DNA from: Struthio camelus
Taxonomy: Eukaryota; Chordata; Aves; Struthioniformes; Struthionidae
Reading direction: 5' to 3'
Assembly (NCBI RefSeq): GCF_040807025.1
Contig: NC_090951.1
Location: forward strand, 3,038,001-3,102,000
DNA length: 64,000 bases
The translations under genes and the position numbers were made by a program. How positions within the stretch are numbered: position 1 is the first letter of the stretch; every line of letters begins with the position of its first letter. This document shows, in pieces, positions 12,901 through 24,650 of the stretch. Below the pieces are notes generated by a model that worked only from the letters and a program-made list of their open reading frames with translations, made no database searches and had not been told where the DNA came from.

Positions 12901-15900
12901 CAATAAGCGAAGACTTCGTAAGAGGTGTAGGATCCATTTTCTTGGGAGTATGGTGGATGCACTGCATCTCAGCCACTATCTCTAGCAGACCTCCAAATAG
13001 CCCAGCCCTTACTGCTTTAAAAGCACCTTGTCTACTATTACCAAACACTTGCAGAGTAATGAAACACATACTAAATGCTGTTTTCATTAATATAAATATT
13101 TAAAGTGGAAATGGAAGATTATTTAATTCTCATACCCGTACCTGTAACTCAAGAAGCCTGACCCTTGCTCATCTTATATACAATAACTTCCCTTTGTGTG
13201 TAAGCCTGAAGTCCTGGTTAATGTTAGAAAGCTTATTGTAATAACTGTAAGAAATGCACAAAACAATTTTGATAACTGGAATAATCTACAGCACGCTTCT
13301 ATGCTAATATAATGGTCATGGTGATTGTTTTATGTTTCTGTTTCTAACTCTTAGCTTTTGTGAGTAGACAAGTTCTAAGGCAGAAGGAGAGTCTATAAAG
13401 ATGATGGGCCCAAAGGGAAAAATACAGATTAAGTTGCTCAGAGAGGAAAGTATAACAGGAGTAAAAAAAATTATTTGCCAAAAATGGAGAACTTGAAAAA
13501 CGATTATTGCTTATTTTTGAGAAAATGATTACTTCCTTTTAATGATTTCATAATGATACCTATTTTTTTGGCAAGGTATTTATTAACAGCAAAACTGTAT
13601 GACTAAGTTTTGGGGCTGGTGCTGGGTTTCTATTTAGCATACAAAACCTGTTGAGACTGTTTATGTTGGACATGTAACAGTGCAAAGGAAGCCTGTGTTA
13701 TGTGCAGGAGAAAGTTCCTTAGCAGACTAGCATGGGAACTATGCTAGTTCTCTCTGTTACAAGAGATGGAAGTTTTCCTCAGTTCCAATTACACTGAACT
13801 ATTTTTGTGCCTTTAACTAGCATTCCTGTAATCTGTTTCCCACAAAAAAAAAAAAATCCCTTTCATTTGTGTGAAATGGTTTTTGGGCTCGTGCCTTAAA
13901 AAAGGGGGAAGAGGGAAGGACCATTACCTTCCAATAACATTTTTGCCCTCATTTTTGTGGCCTCTGATTTCTGAGGTAGCTCACTTTTGCATCTCTCAAA
14001 TTGCCAAGGACTGAATGTAGCAAAAATCAAAATAGGTCAAATTTCTTGAGCTCATGCTCTGCTCTGTGCCTATATTGATTTCTCGTTCATTTATATTTCA
14101 GCTGCATTTAGTACACTGGAATGCTGTTGTGTACCCAACTTTTGAAGAAGCTGTAATGGAAGGTAACGGCTTGGCTGTTATTGGAGTATTTTTAAAGGTA
14201 ATTTCATTTTGTATAAAAGCTGTAATGATGCCTTTTAATGTCATTATTGGTAAAAACAAATACAGTCCAAAATACCTCTAGATTTCTTTTCATGTCAAAA
14301 ACACTGATTAAGGTAGATACGTAACTTCTCCTATTTGTGTCCTGTAGCTAGGAGAACATCATGAAGGACTGCAGACGTTGGTAGATGCCTTGCCAGCAGT
14401 TAAACACAAGGTAATTATTTTTAAATGTCCCACTGGTTATTGCTTAGATAGCTAGTGCAGTCGTTCAACCTAAACAAGACTTTTAGAATAGCGAAAAGAA
14501 AAGGTTCATTAGTGTTTTGCTAACACTGATAAACATGGACAGGGGCCTGGCTGACGTGTTGGGAGAATTGTTATAGTGGAGGAAAAAAATGCTAATTTTT
14601 GAGGAGGAGATTGCATACTTTAAGCTTTCCAAACTCCTTGATTTAAGAAATGCCCTTCTACGGATAAGCAATCTCGAAAGCATCCTGATGCATGATTAGT
14701 ATTGCCCTTGCTGAAGCTGGCCCTTCTGCTTTCGTGAAAGCAGATGCCACTGGACTGATTGTTGGGTTTTGCTTTCTGGAAGGAACTTCCTGTACTATGG
14801 AAAGTATTGTTTTATTTCCTTTGGAGTTAACACTCTCTGATCTTTGCTTTTGGAAAGAGGAGATTGCTTGCTTGTTTTTAAACAATAATTTTTCTGCTAA
14901 GGAAATACAACTGTTTCTTCGTTGTTAAATTCTGAATTTTCTGCCTGCTGCCAGGAGAGGGAGTGCTGCATCTCTGATAGAGCTCAGAAGCAGCTCATGC
15001 TCCTCCAGGTGCTGGTTCCTTTGGAAAGTACCTAAAAGACACATCTAGAAGCTTGCAGGCTTGTAAGTGTGTCCGTTTGAAGTCGCTGTGCCTTTATTTA
15101 TCACAGTGAGAATTACTTTTATCCGAACAAAACAATATTTATGGCAGTATAGTGAAAACTCTTCCAGATAAATGCCAAAAGTCTGTTCCCTGCCAAAAAA
15201 GACCTACAAAAACCTGTAATTGTACATCCATTATGAGAATATATAATATTTCACAGCATCCGAATTTGAATTAAACTAAGGTCGAGGTCTTTCAAAAACA
15301 AGTATCTAACATTAGGCTTATAAAACTGCATGTGAGCTGCCCTGCAAGGGGCCTGATTTCCAAAGGGTGGCATTGCCCAGCAACTCTGTCAGCCCTTGGT
15401 TTAAAACTTTTGAACATCCTTGATGCCTTGCCAACACTATCACTGACTTCAGCACGAAACCCTGAGGAACATCATCCTGGTCTGAGGGAGGAGGAAGGGC
15501 AGATAATGCCTGCTCTGGTGTTCTTGTACCTTCCTCTCACATGTGGGTGAAAGCTTCCATCGGATGTCTCTTCTTCAGCCCTCTCTTTTTGAAAAAATTT
15601 TCACTGTAATATTTCTCATTCTCAACAGGGTACCAATAAAGACTATCTAAGGGAAAACAAGATCTTCTTTTCTTTTACCCCCAATATATCCTGGAAACAC
15701 CCCAAGTGTTAACTGTTTGTGTAGGAGATCATGGGCTCCAAAGGTCTTACGTGCTGACTGGTATCTCAGTTGTGGGCGTGCAAGCTATGGAGACATGATT
15801 ATTGGATGCAATTGGAATAAAATTTTACTTGTCTTCCCTTTCCCTGCTGCCTAAAATTGTTTGGCTAAAAATAAAAGCACTATCATTTGAGATTTTTTGA

Positions 15901-18577
15901 GGACACATGGCAGAACTACCTGAACTTGTTCCACTGTTCAACCTTTTTTTTTTTTTTTTCTGTTTGCTTCTAGCTCCCACACAGACATAGTCTATTAGTC
16001 ATTCACACGCTTTTCTCCTTCATTTAATTCCTAATGGTTTGTGGGGACAATGGAATACTTCAAATTTAAATCCATTCACTGGCTGCCTCTGATGCTTTAA
16101 ACCAAGTTTTAACAATTTTATAGCAAGTTTACGGCGTTTTAAATTATTATTTTTATGTAGCTTATTAATATTCACAACATGTAATTTTGTGTATGCATAC
16201 ATAACATGTACAACATTTAATCTCATTGTTAAGGTCTTTTAAAGTCTTTTTTTGATTTTTCTTTCCCTCAAATTACAATTTGTAAAAATAAATTCTTTTC
16301 CTGGGGTACAGGACACGGTTATTGAGTTTGATGTCTTTGACCCCTCCTGTTTGATACCTTCGTGCCCTGACTATTGGACCTACGCGGGCTCTTTGACTAC
16401 TCCCCCACTTACAGAATCAGTCACATGGATTATTAAGAAGAGGCCAATAGAGGTTGATGAAAATCAGGTAAGTTTTGTGCAAATATTTCATTTTATACCA
16501 TACCTATTTGACTGCCTACTGCTGCAGAGGGGAAGTAAAGATGCACAGAAGAAGTTGTAAGCAGGGCCCGTAATTCTCTGTGAAAGCAATGATAGGCTTG
16601 ACACCTAGCATTTCTTTGGGGAAGTACACTGACCTTTACAGTAGCTACTCTTGAGACTTCTACAATAAGCAGTGTGAGATGCTTCTCCAGCTCCCCAAAT
16701 AGTTTCATCCTGATCTCTGATGATGCCTTGTGCTGGAAACTGCCCCTTGAAAACTTCTAACGTTATTTATTAGAACACTGCATATTTTTACTCTCCTTAA
16801 CGGGATCTAGTCCTTTCTGGTAAGGAGGGATGAGAAAGGGTAGGTTTTGTGCAATTGTTAGCTCTGCTGACTTTTTTGTGTATTCCTGATAGCTACGTGC
16901 ATTTGCACAGGAATTTTGCAGAAACTGCAAGGGCGAATCCTCTGTTCTTTCCTTGGAGACTCTCTGCCTTCTATATCTTCAGAGCTGGCTCTAAGACCTT
17001 CACATACCTTTCTGATAGCTAAGCATAGAGTGAGCCCCAGTAGGTTTTCTCCTTTGCTTTTCTAGTTGTGTTTACGCCATAGTTGGCTGTACTGTCCTTG
17101 AATTTCCTTTTTAATTTCCCTTTAGAAAAGACAGACAGACAAAAGTTTCTGCAAGTGTGTTAACGTTCCAGAAGTTAGCCCAGGCAGAGGAGCTTTTGGT
17201 CAGTGGTCTTTTCTGACGCTAGCCCAAACCTGTCACTGTGAACCCTCTACTGCTCTTAATTTTAGTACTTCATGTTGTACAATATAATGTTATTTCTTTG
17301 TGTGAAAGAGATGTAGGGACAAGCAGAAAATGGTCAGAAGGAGGACTAATTGGAACTGTACTACGTTTGCACTCTTTGGGCGGTTTTCAGGATTTTTTTG
17401 TGTATTCAGAGGAGTAACATACATTGAGAGGCATTACAGCACAGAATAATTCCTGGGGATTGTTGCAAATCGAGGAAGAATGTACTATGGTTAAATCTGC
17501 CAATTTTTCGTGCTTGAAGAAGCACTGAAGGAAAGTCATCTGTGCAATGTCCGTGTCTTTTTGAGGCTTGGGTTAATAATAAAGCGCGAGTCCAATGACA
17601 TGAGGTGAAATTCTGTTTTTTCTTTTTTAAATGAAGCTTCTGCATGGAGCTAGGATCCATCTGTAGTCAAGCTCCAAACTAACATTTACCCTGAAGAATA
17701 AGCATGTACATGATCTTAATGTTTTGGTTTGCACACAGGAACAGGACTGGCAGAACAGAAAATTTTAGGAGGACAAGGAAGAGAGCTAAATGCGTACTGT
17801 AGAATTTTTCTTTTCAATTCAAGCTTTTTCCTCATATTTTTATCTTGGCTCTTCTTCACACACATTTTCTTATGGCATAGAAAGGCTTATAGTTTATGCG
17901 ACATTGTAATGCTCTTGTGAGCATTACAAATCTGATCTGCTGCACTTTTTTAAATCCTGAGTTATAAACCTTTGAAAGCAGCAACTATATGACTACATAG
18001 ATTGCTGCTTGCTGAGATTTCCTGTTTTCTGGGTATCAGCATATGCCAACAGAACTCCAGGAAGGATGTCAATTTAGAAGTTTAGAGAGATTTATTTAAA
18101 GATAGCATATGTTCCAGTGTTTAAGGGGAATCAGTTCTGTCTCAGAACTGACACATTCAAGATCCAGTTTGCTTAAAGGTGGCAGATGACTGACAACTCT
18201 TCTGCATTGATATGGATGGTGGCATAATCTTTATCAGCAAGTGACGAAGACGTGCCAGAAGTTCATGCTAAGATTCCTCAGAATGTGAATGTAATAGTAT
18301 ATCTGATAGTTTCTAAGCATGAATGATTGTGTTTTGTCGTTTACTCCAATATTCTCCTGTTAGCAAAGTCACAAAATTGGCCATTTCTCCTTCTCAGCTG
18401 GAGGCATTTCGGATGCTGCTCTTTACTTCAGATGGTGAAGAAGAAAAGAGAATGGTAGACAACTTCCGCCCTCTTCAGCCATTAATGAATCGAACCGTCC
18501 GTTCATCCTTCCAAAACATGCATCTCTTGAATATTGAAGCACAGTCCAAGGACCATGCTCAGCAGATCGGGCCATAG
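6550..18577 (+). CDS. CA5A: Mitochondrial carbonic anhydrase 5 (CA5A locus), whole gene, 7 coding exons
   Basis: This gene encodes an alpha-class carbonic anhydrase that interconverts CO2 and bicarbonate in the mitochondrial matrix. By family knowledge it feeds pyruvate carboxylase and carbamoyl-phosphate synthetase. Coding exons are 6550-6655, 7890-8087, 12229-12347, 14102-14197, 14348-14410, 16312-16467 and 18398-18577, joined by GT-AG introns (918 nt, 305 aa, the same length as I recall for human CA5A). Residues 1 to about 35 are rich in Arg, Leu, Ala and Ser, with no acidic residue before D34, as in a matrix-targeting presequence. Zinc ligands are H118, H120 and H143 (CA II H94/H96/H119, constant offset 24). 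E130 and T223 match E106 and T199. Y88 replaces the proton-shuttle His64, which marks the CA5 group, and K115 matches Lys91. The start has G at -3 and lies in a CpG island. SLC7A5 follows on the same strand, as in human, which supports CA5A by synteny, although much of the protein reads like CA5B. CA5 family is near certain; the A/B paralogue name is less sure. Confidence 0.93.
6656..7889 (+). other. CA5 intron 1
   Basis: This 1.2 kb intron starts inside the CpG island (gtgagt) and ends at ttcttccag. Its first 300 bases are GC-rich with C-runs, and the rest is unremarkable. Confidence 0.8.
7890..8087 (+). CDS. CA5A: CA5 coding exon 2 (N-terminal catalytic domain)
   Basis: The acceptor is ttcttccag at 7881-7889 and the donor is cag|gtaagc after 8087. 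The exon is 198 nt, phase 1 to phase 1. It encodes residues 36-101, including [24 protein letters not shown] and [11 protein letters not shown]88 in the last motif sits at the CA II His64 position and is the CA5-type shuttle replacement. Confidence 0.95.
8088..12228 (+). other. CA5 intron 2
   Basis: This 4.1 kb intron is bounded by gtaagc and ttttctag. It holds an AT-rich TATATA patch near 8419-8440 and an A-rich (AAAG)n tract at 10976-11005. I recognise no gene or mobile element in it. Confidence 0.8.
10976..11005 (+). repeat. A-rich tract with AAAG repeats
   Basis: Fourteen A residues are followed by short GAAA repeats and another A-run, then a CCACCACCACC stretch. It could be simple sequence or a decayed poly-A tail. 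There is no recognisable element body upstream. Confidence 0.7.
12229..12347 (+). CDS. CA5A: CA5 coding exon 3 (first two zinc ligands)
   Basis: The acceptor is ttttctag ending at 12228 and the donor is gag|gtatga after 12347. The exon is 119 nt, the length typical of alpha-CA exon 3, phase 1 to 0. It encodes residues 102-141 with [18 protein letters not shown], which holds zinc ligands H118 and H120, and GSEHTVDSK, which holds E130 (CA II Glu106). Confidence 0.96.
12348..14101 (+). other. CA5 intron 3
   Basis: This 1.75 kb intron runs from gtatga to tatatttcag and is AT-rich. I recognise no repeat or gene in it. Confidence 0.8.
14102..14197 (+). CDS. CA5A: CA5 coding exon 4 (third zinc ligand)
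   Basis: The acceptor is tatatttcag ending at 14101 and the donor is aag|gtaatt after 14197. The exon is 96 nt in phase 0 and encodes residues 142-173. LHLVHWN carries the third zinc ligand, H143. F155 lies where murine CA5 has the second shuttle Tyr131, which is also the CA5B state as I recall it. [12 protein letters not shown] closes the exon and is strongly conserved in the family. Confidence 0.95.
14348..14410 (+). CDS. CA5A: CA5 coding exon 5
   Basis: The acceptor is tgtcctgtag ending at 14347 and the donor is aag|gtaatt after 14410. The exon is 63 nt in phase 0 and encodes residues 174-194 ([20 protein letters not shown] plus K), matching the alpha-CA surface-helix segment. The preceding intron is only 150 nt. 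Confidence 0.94.
14411..16311 (+). other. CA5 intron 5
   Basis: This 1.9 kb intron runs from gtaatt to tggggtacag and contains a T16 run at 15944-15959. No coding feature or diagnostic repeat is visible. Confidence 0.8.
16312..16467 (+). CDS. CA5A: CA5 coding exon 6 (active-site Thr199 region)
   Basis: The acceptor is tggggtacag ending at 16311 and the donor is cag|gtaagt after 16467. The exon is 156 nt in phase 0 and encodes residues 195-246. [19 protein letters not shown] and [14 protein letters not shown] are diagnostic. T223 and T224 are the CA II Thr199/Thr200 equivalents that orient the zinc-bound hydroxide. Confidence 0.96.
16468..18397 (+). other. CA5 intron 6
   Basis: This 1.9 kb intron runs from gtaagt to ttctcag. 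I recognise no gene or mobile element in it. Confidence 0.8.
18398..18577 (+). CDS. CA5A: CA5 coding exon 7 (C-terminus and stop)
   Basis: The acceptor is ttctcag ending at 18397. The exon encodes residues 247-305 and stops at TAG 18575-18577. The conserved segment runs [10 protein letters not shown] to [15 protein letters not shown]. The tail after that is divergent (about 23 residues), as is usual for the end of CA5 proteins. Confidence 0.95.
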   Translation: MEAFRMLLFTSDGEEEKRMVDNFRPLQPLMNRTVRSSFQNMHLLNIEAQSKDHAQQIGP

Positions 18578-21500
18578 GTGGCCCGTGAAATGTCAGTCCA
18601 GATTGCAATACCTGGATATAGCTGACGTTTTTTTATTATTATTTTTCCTTGTTTGCAGTGTGTATATGCCATACAATTTCGCAGCCAGCCATTTTCAGTT
18701 CTACTAAGCGCCATTGAGAAGGAGCGGATGTTAACTCTTAACAACTTTACTCACTTCAAAGCAGTGTTTGATAAATATTAGTATGTGTCAGGAATTAAGG
18801 AATTATTTTGAATGTTAAAGGAAAAATAGGGGGAGGAGATCTTATTCCTGTCTTTTATCTGAATTGTTATGTGTCTTTTCAAACACTCTCTCAGTGACTT
18901 GAATGAATTAATAATCCCAACTGAAAACAAGCAGGAAATTTGAAGAAATGAAGAATGAATTAATACTGATCAGGTGCATTATAGAATTGTTTCAGTGGTT
19001 TGGAAGAAGAGCTATTGTCTCATCATTTAGAAAGAGACTTTTTATCTTCTTTTTTTTTTTTTCTTAAAAAGAAAAAAAACCCAAACTTGATGCTTAATAT
19101 GACAAGAGGAGAACGAAAATTTTGATTTATGGAATCCAGACCTTTTCCATTGCATTCACTGCATGATCAATGTTTGGTATGGACGGAGCCACAGAATGTC
19201 CACTATATCCATACTACAAACGAGAAGACATTTTCTAAAACCTAATAACAAATTTAGAACCTTTTAAAAAAGAAAAGTAGAAGCTGCCAAAATTAATGAT
19301 GTACCAGAAGAAAGCAGGAGAAGAGAATTGCCACTATCTCAAGACTATACAAGAGCAACAGATTTAGCAAAAATGTCCAGTGGATCCCAGGAAACTGATC
19401 ACATCAGAGGAAAACAAAATTAGATGAGCCCCAGCTGACCCTGCTAAGGATACCCGCAGAGAGTGTGTGGGGGGGTGGATTTCTGAAACCTAATCCAGTG
19501 CTAGGAGAGTGTGGAGAAAATTTTTCAAGTACGTGAATGCTGCATTTTTCAGCAACTCTTAGAGCACCAGTGTACTCTTTTCAACGTTTTGCCTAAAGCT
19601 GTACTTTTCTTAAAAGAGAGTTACCTAGCTTAATGACCACTGAGGACCAGACCGTGTTACAGAACGTTATGGAAATGAATTTAAGTGGTGGTGGAATCTT
19701 ATTTGGGGACCAGACAAAATTGCCCTTTAAGTTGCCAGTTGTAGAGCCTTATCCTAGAGTTATGGTCCAGTTGGCACAAGCGTTATCTACCTCTGAAGCG
19801 TACTGCTAGCCACGATTTTCTCTAGAGCATGTTTCTCACTGACTTTATATGCTTTATTGTATTTAACAGTGTGACTGTGCGTTAAATTCATGTACAAACT
19901 ACATGGTCAGATTTTTCTAAGGAGGAAAAGGTATATCTGTGAACGGATGACATGTTCTTGACTGATTGTATTTAAGTAGCCTTTTGGGGGGAGGGGTGTT
20001 AATTGGGCTACTTCTGCCAGTAAGCAAAGTGTCTAGTTGCTGGTGTCGTTCAACGCAAGAGATGCCAGGACACTAGCTTATGAGTGGTCAGTTCAGAAGT
20101 TTGGGACTTTGGGAAGTTTTTGTTTTTTCTTTTCTTATTTAAGTCCAAGTGTTCAGTTTAAAAGCACTTTACAACATTTTGGTGTGACGCTGACTATTTC
20201 AAGGCTTTGCAATGTTTTTGTTTAGCTGCTTGAAGTACCCAGTTCCTGCCTCTGCCTCGTTCACAACTCTACCTCAGGCTGTTGCTGTATTGCAGCAGTT
20301 GTGCCTTTCTGCCTTGGCAATTTGAAATGTGTTCACTTACCTTAGGGGGGTTCTATGCTAAGTAGTAAATGTAAGAAAATCTTTCTTCTCTCCCTGTTCT
20401 GCTTTACTGTGCAGTATGCTTAACATTGCACCGTATCTTGAGCTTCATTACTTCTCTCAAGCCCATGTTGCTTAGCTGAACTATACCGTATGTGTCTCTG
20501 GCATCACCAACCAGATATTCACTATATTTCACATGCACTTTCTGCTGGTATTTGAACTCCTTGGATTACACAGATGTCACTGAGGGCATAATCAAGCCTT
20601 CCTGGACCTGCAAAGTGTAACTAAGGGCATCATGCTGGTGCTAGTCTGCAGAACCACAACAGCGGTGGTTTTGCTGGAGAATGACAGATTCCAAAATAAT
20701 TCTGGAAGGGACGTTTACAGGCCTGGCAATAGGAGACACGTTCCTTACTTTCTGCTTGAGCCTGCTTTACCTAGAGTCACTGTTAAGCTTGAAGTTCCTT
20801 TTAGTACTGTTCTTAGAAATGCTTTTCTGAGAAGGACCTTGTATAAATATGGCAGCAATTCGGAACTGGGTGCTTTGCAGGTATCTGGTATACCTTTGAG
20901 ATTTTTGCTACTCGTTGTTAGCAGTTAGGAAAAAATATAGTGGAAAGTCATCTTAATGTTGCCTTAAAAGTACGAGTGACAGCCTGTATCAACCAAAATA
21001 TTTGAAACTACTACATTATAAAATTTCAGGAGGGTAGAGTAAAAGAAAGCTGTGACATAGTCTCCATGATATCGGCGAGGAGCCATCCGTTTGCTTTATT
21101 AACGGAGGAAAACCGTTAGGAGTAAAGAGGGAACAACTTGGCTTAATTTGGCTCAGTTTGAATTACCAGCTATAAATATACGTGAACTTTTAACATGCTT
21201 AAAGTTGCAAGTTAAGCAAGCATCTCTAAATTAGTATAAAATCTCTTCATGTAAGGTACTTTTTTTCTTAAGGTTATTAGATTAAGTTTCTAAAAACAAG
21301 CAAACTCTCCTCATCGTAAGTGAGAGGGGCCTTTAAATAAACTTCATACTACAGCTCAAAATATTTTAGTTGCCTTGGTAATTTTTCTAAAGTTTTTGTG
21401 CGGCTCTGATCTGCTGAACTTGTTTCACTAGTTGATAAAACTATCGTGGCATATACAAGTGCAAAATACACATTTTGCTCTTAAGGAGCTGCCGTAGTAT

Positions 21501-23242
21501 AAGTGCTTAATCTTCAGCTGTTTCATAATGCTGTAGTATGCTTGTATCCAACTGAATTCCCATCGGTTAGATTTGTTCTACTGAAAAGAAAATTTTTTTC
21601 CTAATTGCAAAAGTTCTTTCAGTGTGCTTGCTCCCATGCACCACTCACAATGATGTTGAATATTTTATCTCCAGTGATCTAATTAAGATGTAAAATTCTC
21701 ATATAGATTTAATTATTTGGTTAAAGTACTGTCACGGAAGTTTTACTAGAGAGCAGCTGTATTATCCAGGCATACAGTTAAAAAGCTATACTTTCTGTAT
21801 ATATGTTTATATAAGATCACATCTAAATATAAAATCAATAAGTTTTCAGCACTGAACTTCAAATATCTCAAAACAGGGTCAGCATTAAACTTTTAACTCT
21901 ATTGCGCTAAGAAAATAAGCTCTGCGGGGATTTCCTGTTACAGGTATTTTGCTCCCTTCTGAGATGCTGTTACATTTATATATTAGTGTTCTAGCATCTC
22001 TGGTTCAGGTAGACTCTATCTCAGTTGCAAGGCAGATGGTCGCATGTTGAAATTAGCAGACTGGAAATGAGTATAGATTTTATTTTTATATTACAATGAC
22101 TACATTGGCCTTGCAAAAGTTAACTTCAAGGAAGATAATTCTGCATGCATGTACATGTGCATGTGCATAAAATAGGTGGTGGGGCGTAATTCTTTTGTCC
22201 TCTTTTTCAGCCTTTTTCATAGTGGGGGACAAAACCTATGATTTTATTCAGTTGTTGGACTTGAGTATTAGTAATGATTTTGCACAGTAGCGTTAAGCCC
22301 TGTTTGCAGATGTCTCCATAGGAATCTTCTGACTCTTCTTTTAGATGGTACAATATAGGAGGGTCGAAGCACACAGTTGTGTTTGCACTTGCATTGTAAT
22401 CACTTTTGTCACTTAATACTCTACTGGGAGGCATTCCTGTGGCAGTAAGTACTATGGGTTGAAGATTGTGGTGGGATTCCCTCTGAGGAGAGTAAGCTGA
22501 AATGAGAGCAGAAGGTTTTGGAGGGCAGAGCTGCATCCATGTTGGTCCAACATGCTTTCAGTAACAGAAATTTCCAAGGCAGCAGTCTTCCTGTTAAATA
22601 TCACTCTTACAGAAATCTCATTGTTGGTGCCTTTATAGTTAGGTTGACTTTATTTGGCACTGAATATTTGGTCCATATTCTCGCATTCCAGAGCTTTCAT
22701 ACCAGTGCAGTTCAGGTATTCACCATATATACCTGACCTGTCTTTTGCTGTCTTCTGTTGTAGATGGCTTGCACAGGTATTTTTACCTCAGGACTGGCAG
22801 GAGTGTATCTTTTTGGCTTTGAAAGCTATAGAAGTGGAGATTGCTTTGTTCTCAAAAATCTACAGGGTATCAGAGTACTGGAAATCCACATGGCTTGCTA
22901 GTGAGGAAAGGTCCCTTATTCTGCTCAACTTTGTGGTCAATAGTATTTGCTTTCAAATTTGAATGCTTTATTTTTGCGAGTCTTAACTTGTGATTCTTGA
23001 CGTATCTTTGTTGTTTTTCATCGTGTGTCTTGTTTTCTTGGCAGTTATTTCATTGCGTATTTTAATGTATATTATCTGCCTAATCATAATTTACTGAAAT
23101 AATTGTCTTTATGGATAGCATAAAAAAGGGGAATGCCTCTTTGTTCGGCTAGGAAACAGACCTTTCTTCTGAGTTGTTACTTGATGTAAAGAAACTTTTA
23201 GCTGCTGTGTTTTTAAAATGTCAAATTAGTGTGCAGATACGC

Positions 23243-23275
23243 AATAAAGAAACACAGAGAAACCTGTGTCTGTAT
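23243..23275 (+). terminator. Candidate polyadenylation site for CA5
   Basis: AATAAA at 23243-23248 is followed about 15-30 bases later by a GT-rich stretch (ctgtgtctgtatctcattgt), which is the usual signal-plus-downstream-element layout. If used, the 3' UTR would be about 4.7 kb. Other hexamers, such as the one at 21336, have weaker downstream elements. Transcript data would decide. Confidence 0.35.
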
Positions 23276-24484
23276 CTCATTGTGTAATTAAGCTCTCCAA
23301 GTTGAAAAATAGCTTTTCTGTCAAAAAAATACAGTTCCTCCCTCAAAATGAACCATTATGAGTAGAGTCTAATCAGATGTCAAACACTGTGTGATACTTA
23401 AAAGCTATGAAAGACTCTGCTGAACAGTATTGTAATTGGAACGAACGAACAATAACCCCTGTGTTGCAGCACTACTGACGACAGAATACCCAATTATTTG
23501 TTATGTTCGACTAAATGCAACAGGCTAGCTAAGATAGAACTGCAAATTTTGAGGATCTTTGCTAAATAACTTCATTTGATACTTATCGGACAGATTTTTT
23601 TAGGTTGAGTTTAAATGATGAGCTCTTTTTTGTATAGTGTAATTGGTCCTGATAAAAGTGAGCAAACTAATGTGTGGTGTAACTTAAACTTGAGGTACCA
23701 CATTTAGTGGTTCTGCAGTGCTTCTCTTATTCTATGGCTACAAGAATCTAATCAAATAGCCTTAAAAGCTTTGAATAAAATAAGAAATTACTTTTACCAA
23801 TAAAAATTGGCTACAGATGAAATAAATTCCACTGCTCTGTCTCACTGCTAGCTGCACTTAAGGTCTAGACGTCATGCAGTTGTGGTATGCTAAGCTGAAT
23901 TTGTTCAAACAAGTTTCCACTTCTTTTGATAGAAAAGTAGATGATTATATTCGTGGTTGGGCATTCCCCCCATAAAAATAACTGTACGCATTACTCTTGT
24001 ATAAGGCCTTCCAAATTGTACCCTTTAGTACTGTTTGTGGTAGGCAGGGCGATTCAGTGTGAAGAGAGGCCGGCACAGATTGAGGCCGAGGCCGCCTTTC
24101 CTGTTACTGTTTAAGGGTTCCAGAAGCCACTGCCACTTCCACTTTACCCAACAAAAAAGCTTATAAGCTCTTGAATTAATAAAGCTAAGGTGTTTGCTAA
24201 AGAACCAGCTTATTTGGTTCCAGCAGGCTGTCTTATTTTGATCAAGGGAGCTCTCCTGATAAATGGTTAACAACATACACGTTACTCCTAACAAATGGCC
24301 AATTTACTTCTGATATTGGTAATTATTTGTCTTTCTGACAAATAATTCTTTCTGTCTTTCTTTTTGATGTGACAAACTTAAAGTGCCTGAGTATTAGCAT
24401 ATGGAGAACTGATTGTATAATCAAATCGTCTTCAAAGATTCTGCGGAATAACTTGGGGACCTGAAGAGAGTTAATGTTCGCGGT

Positions 24485-24650
24485 CAGAACTGATAATAAT
24501 ACTTAGCATTTGTAAAGTGCTTTGAAGATATAAAGTACTATATGAAGACACCCTAACAGCATGACTGCAAAGTAGGTATTCTCTCAGTAACACAAATGGA
24601 GAAACAGTTGCAGAATTAACTCTGATTAATTTGCAAGAGAGTCAAACATG
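24485..24650 (-). repeat. Ancient MIR/L2-like interspersed repeat remnant
   Basis: Segments such as ataatacttagcatttgtaa and agtgctttgaagatataaag, followed about 60 bases later by aaatggagaaacag and gatta-tttgcaagagagtca, follow the order of the conserved tail of old amniote MIR/L2-type repeats (pagcatttgta, gtgcttt, gaggaaactgag, ttaagtgacttgc) in antisense. The match is from memory and degraded, so the family name is tentative. Confidence 0.45.
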
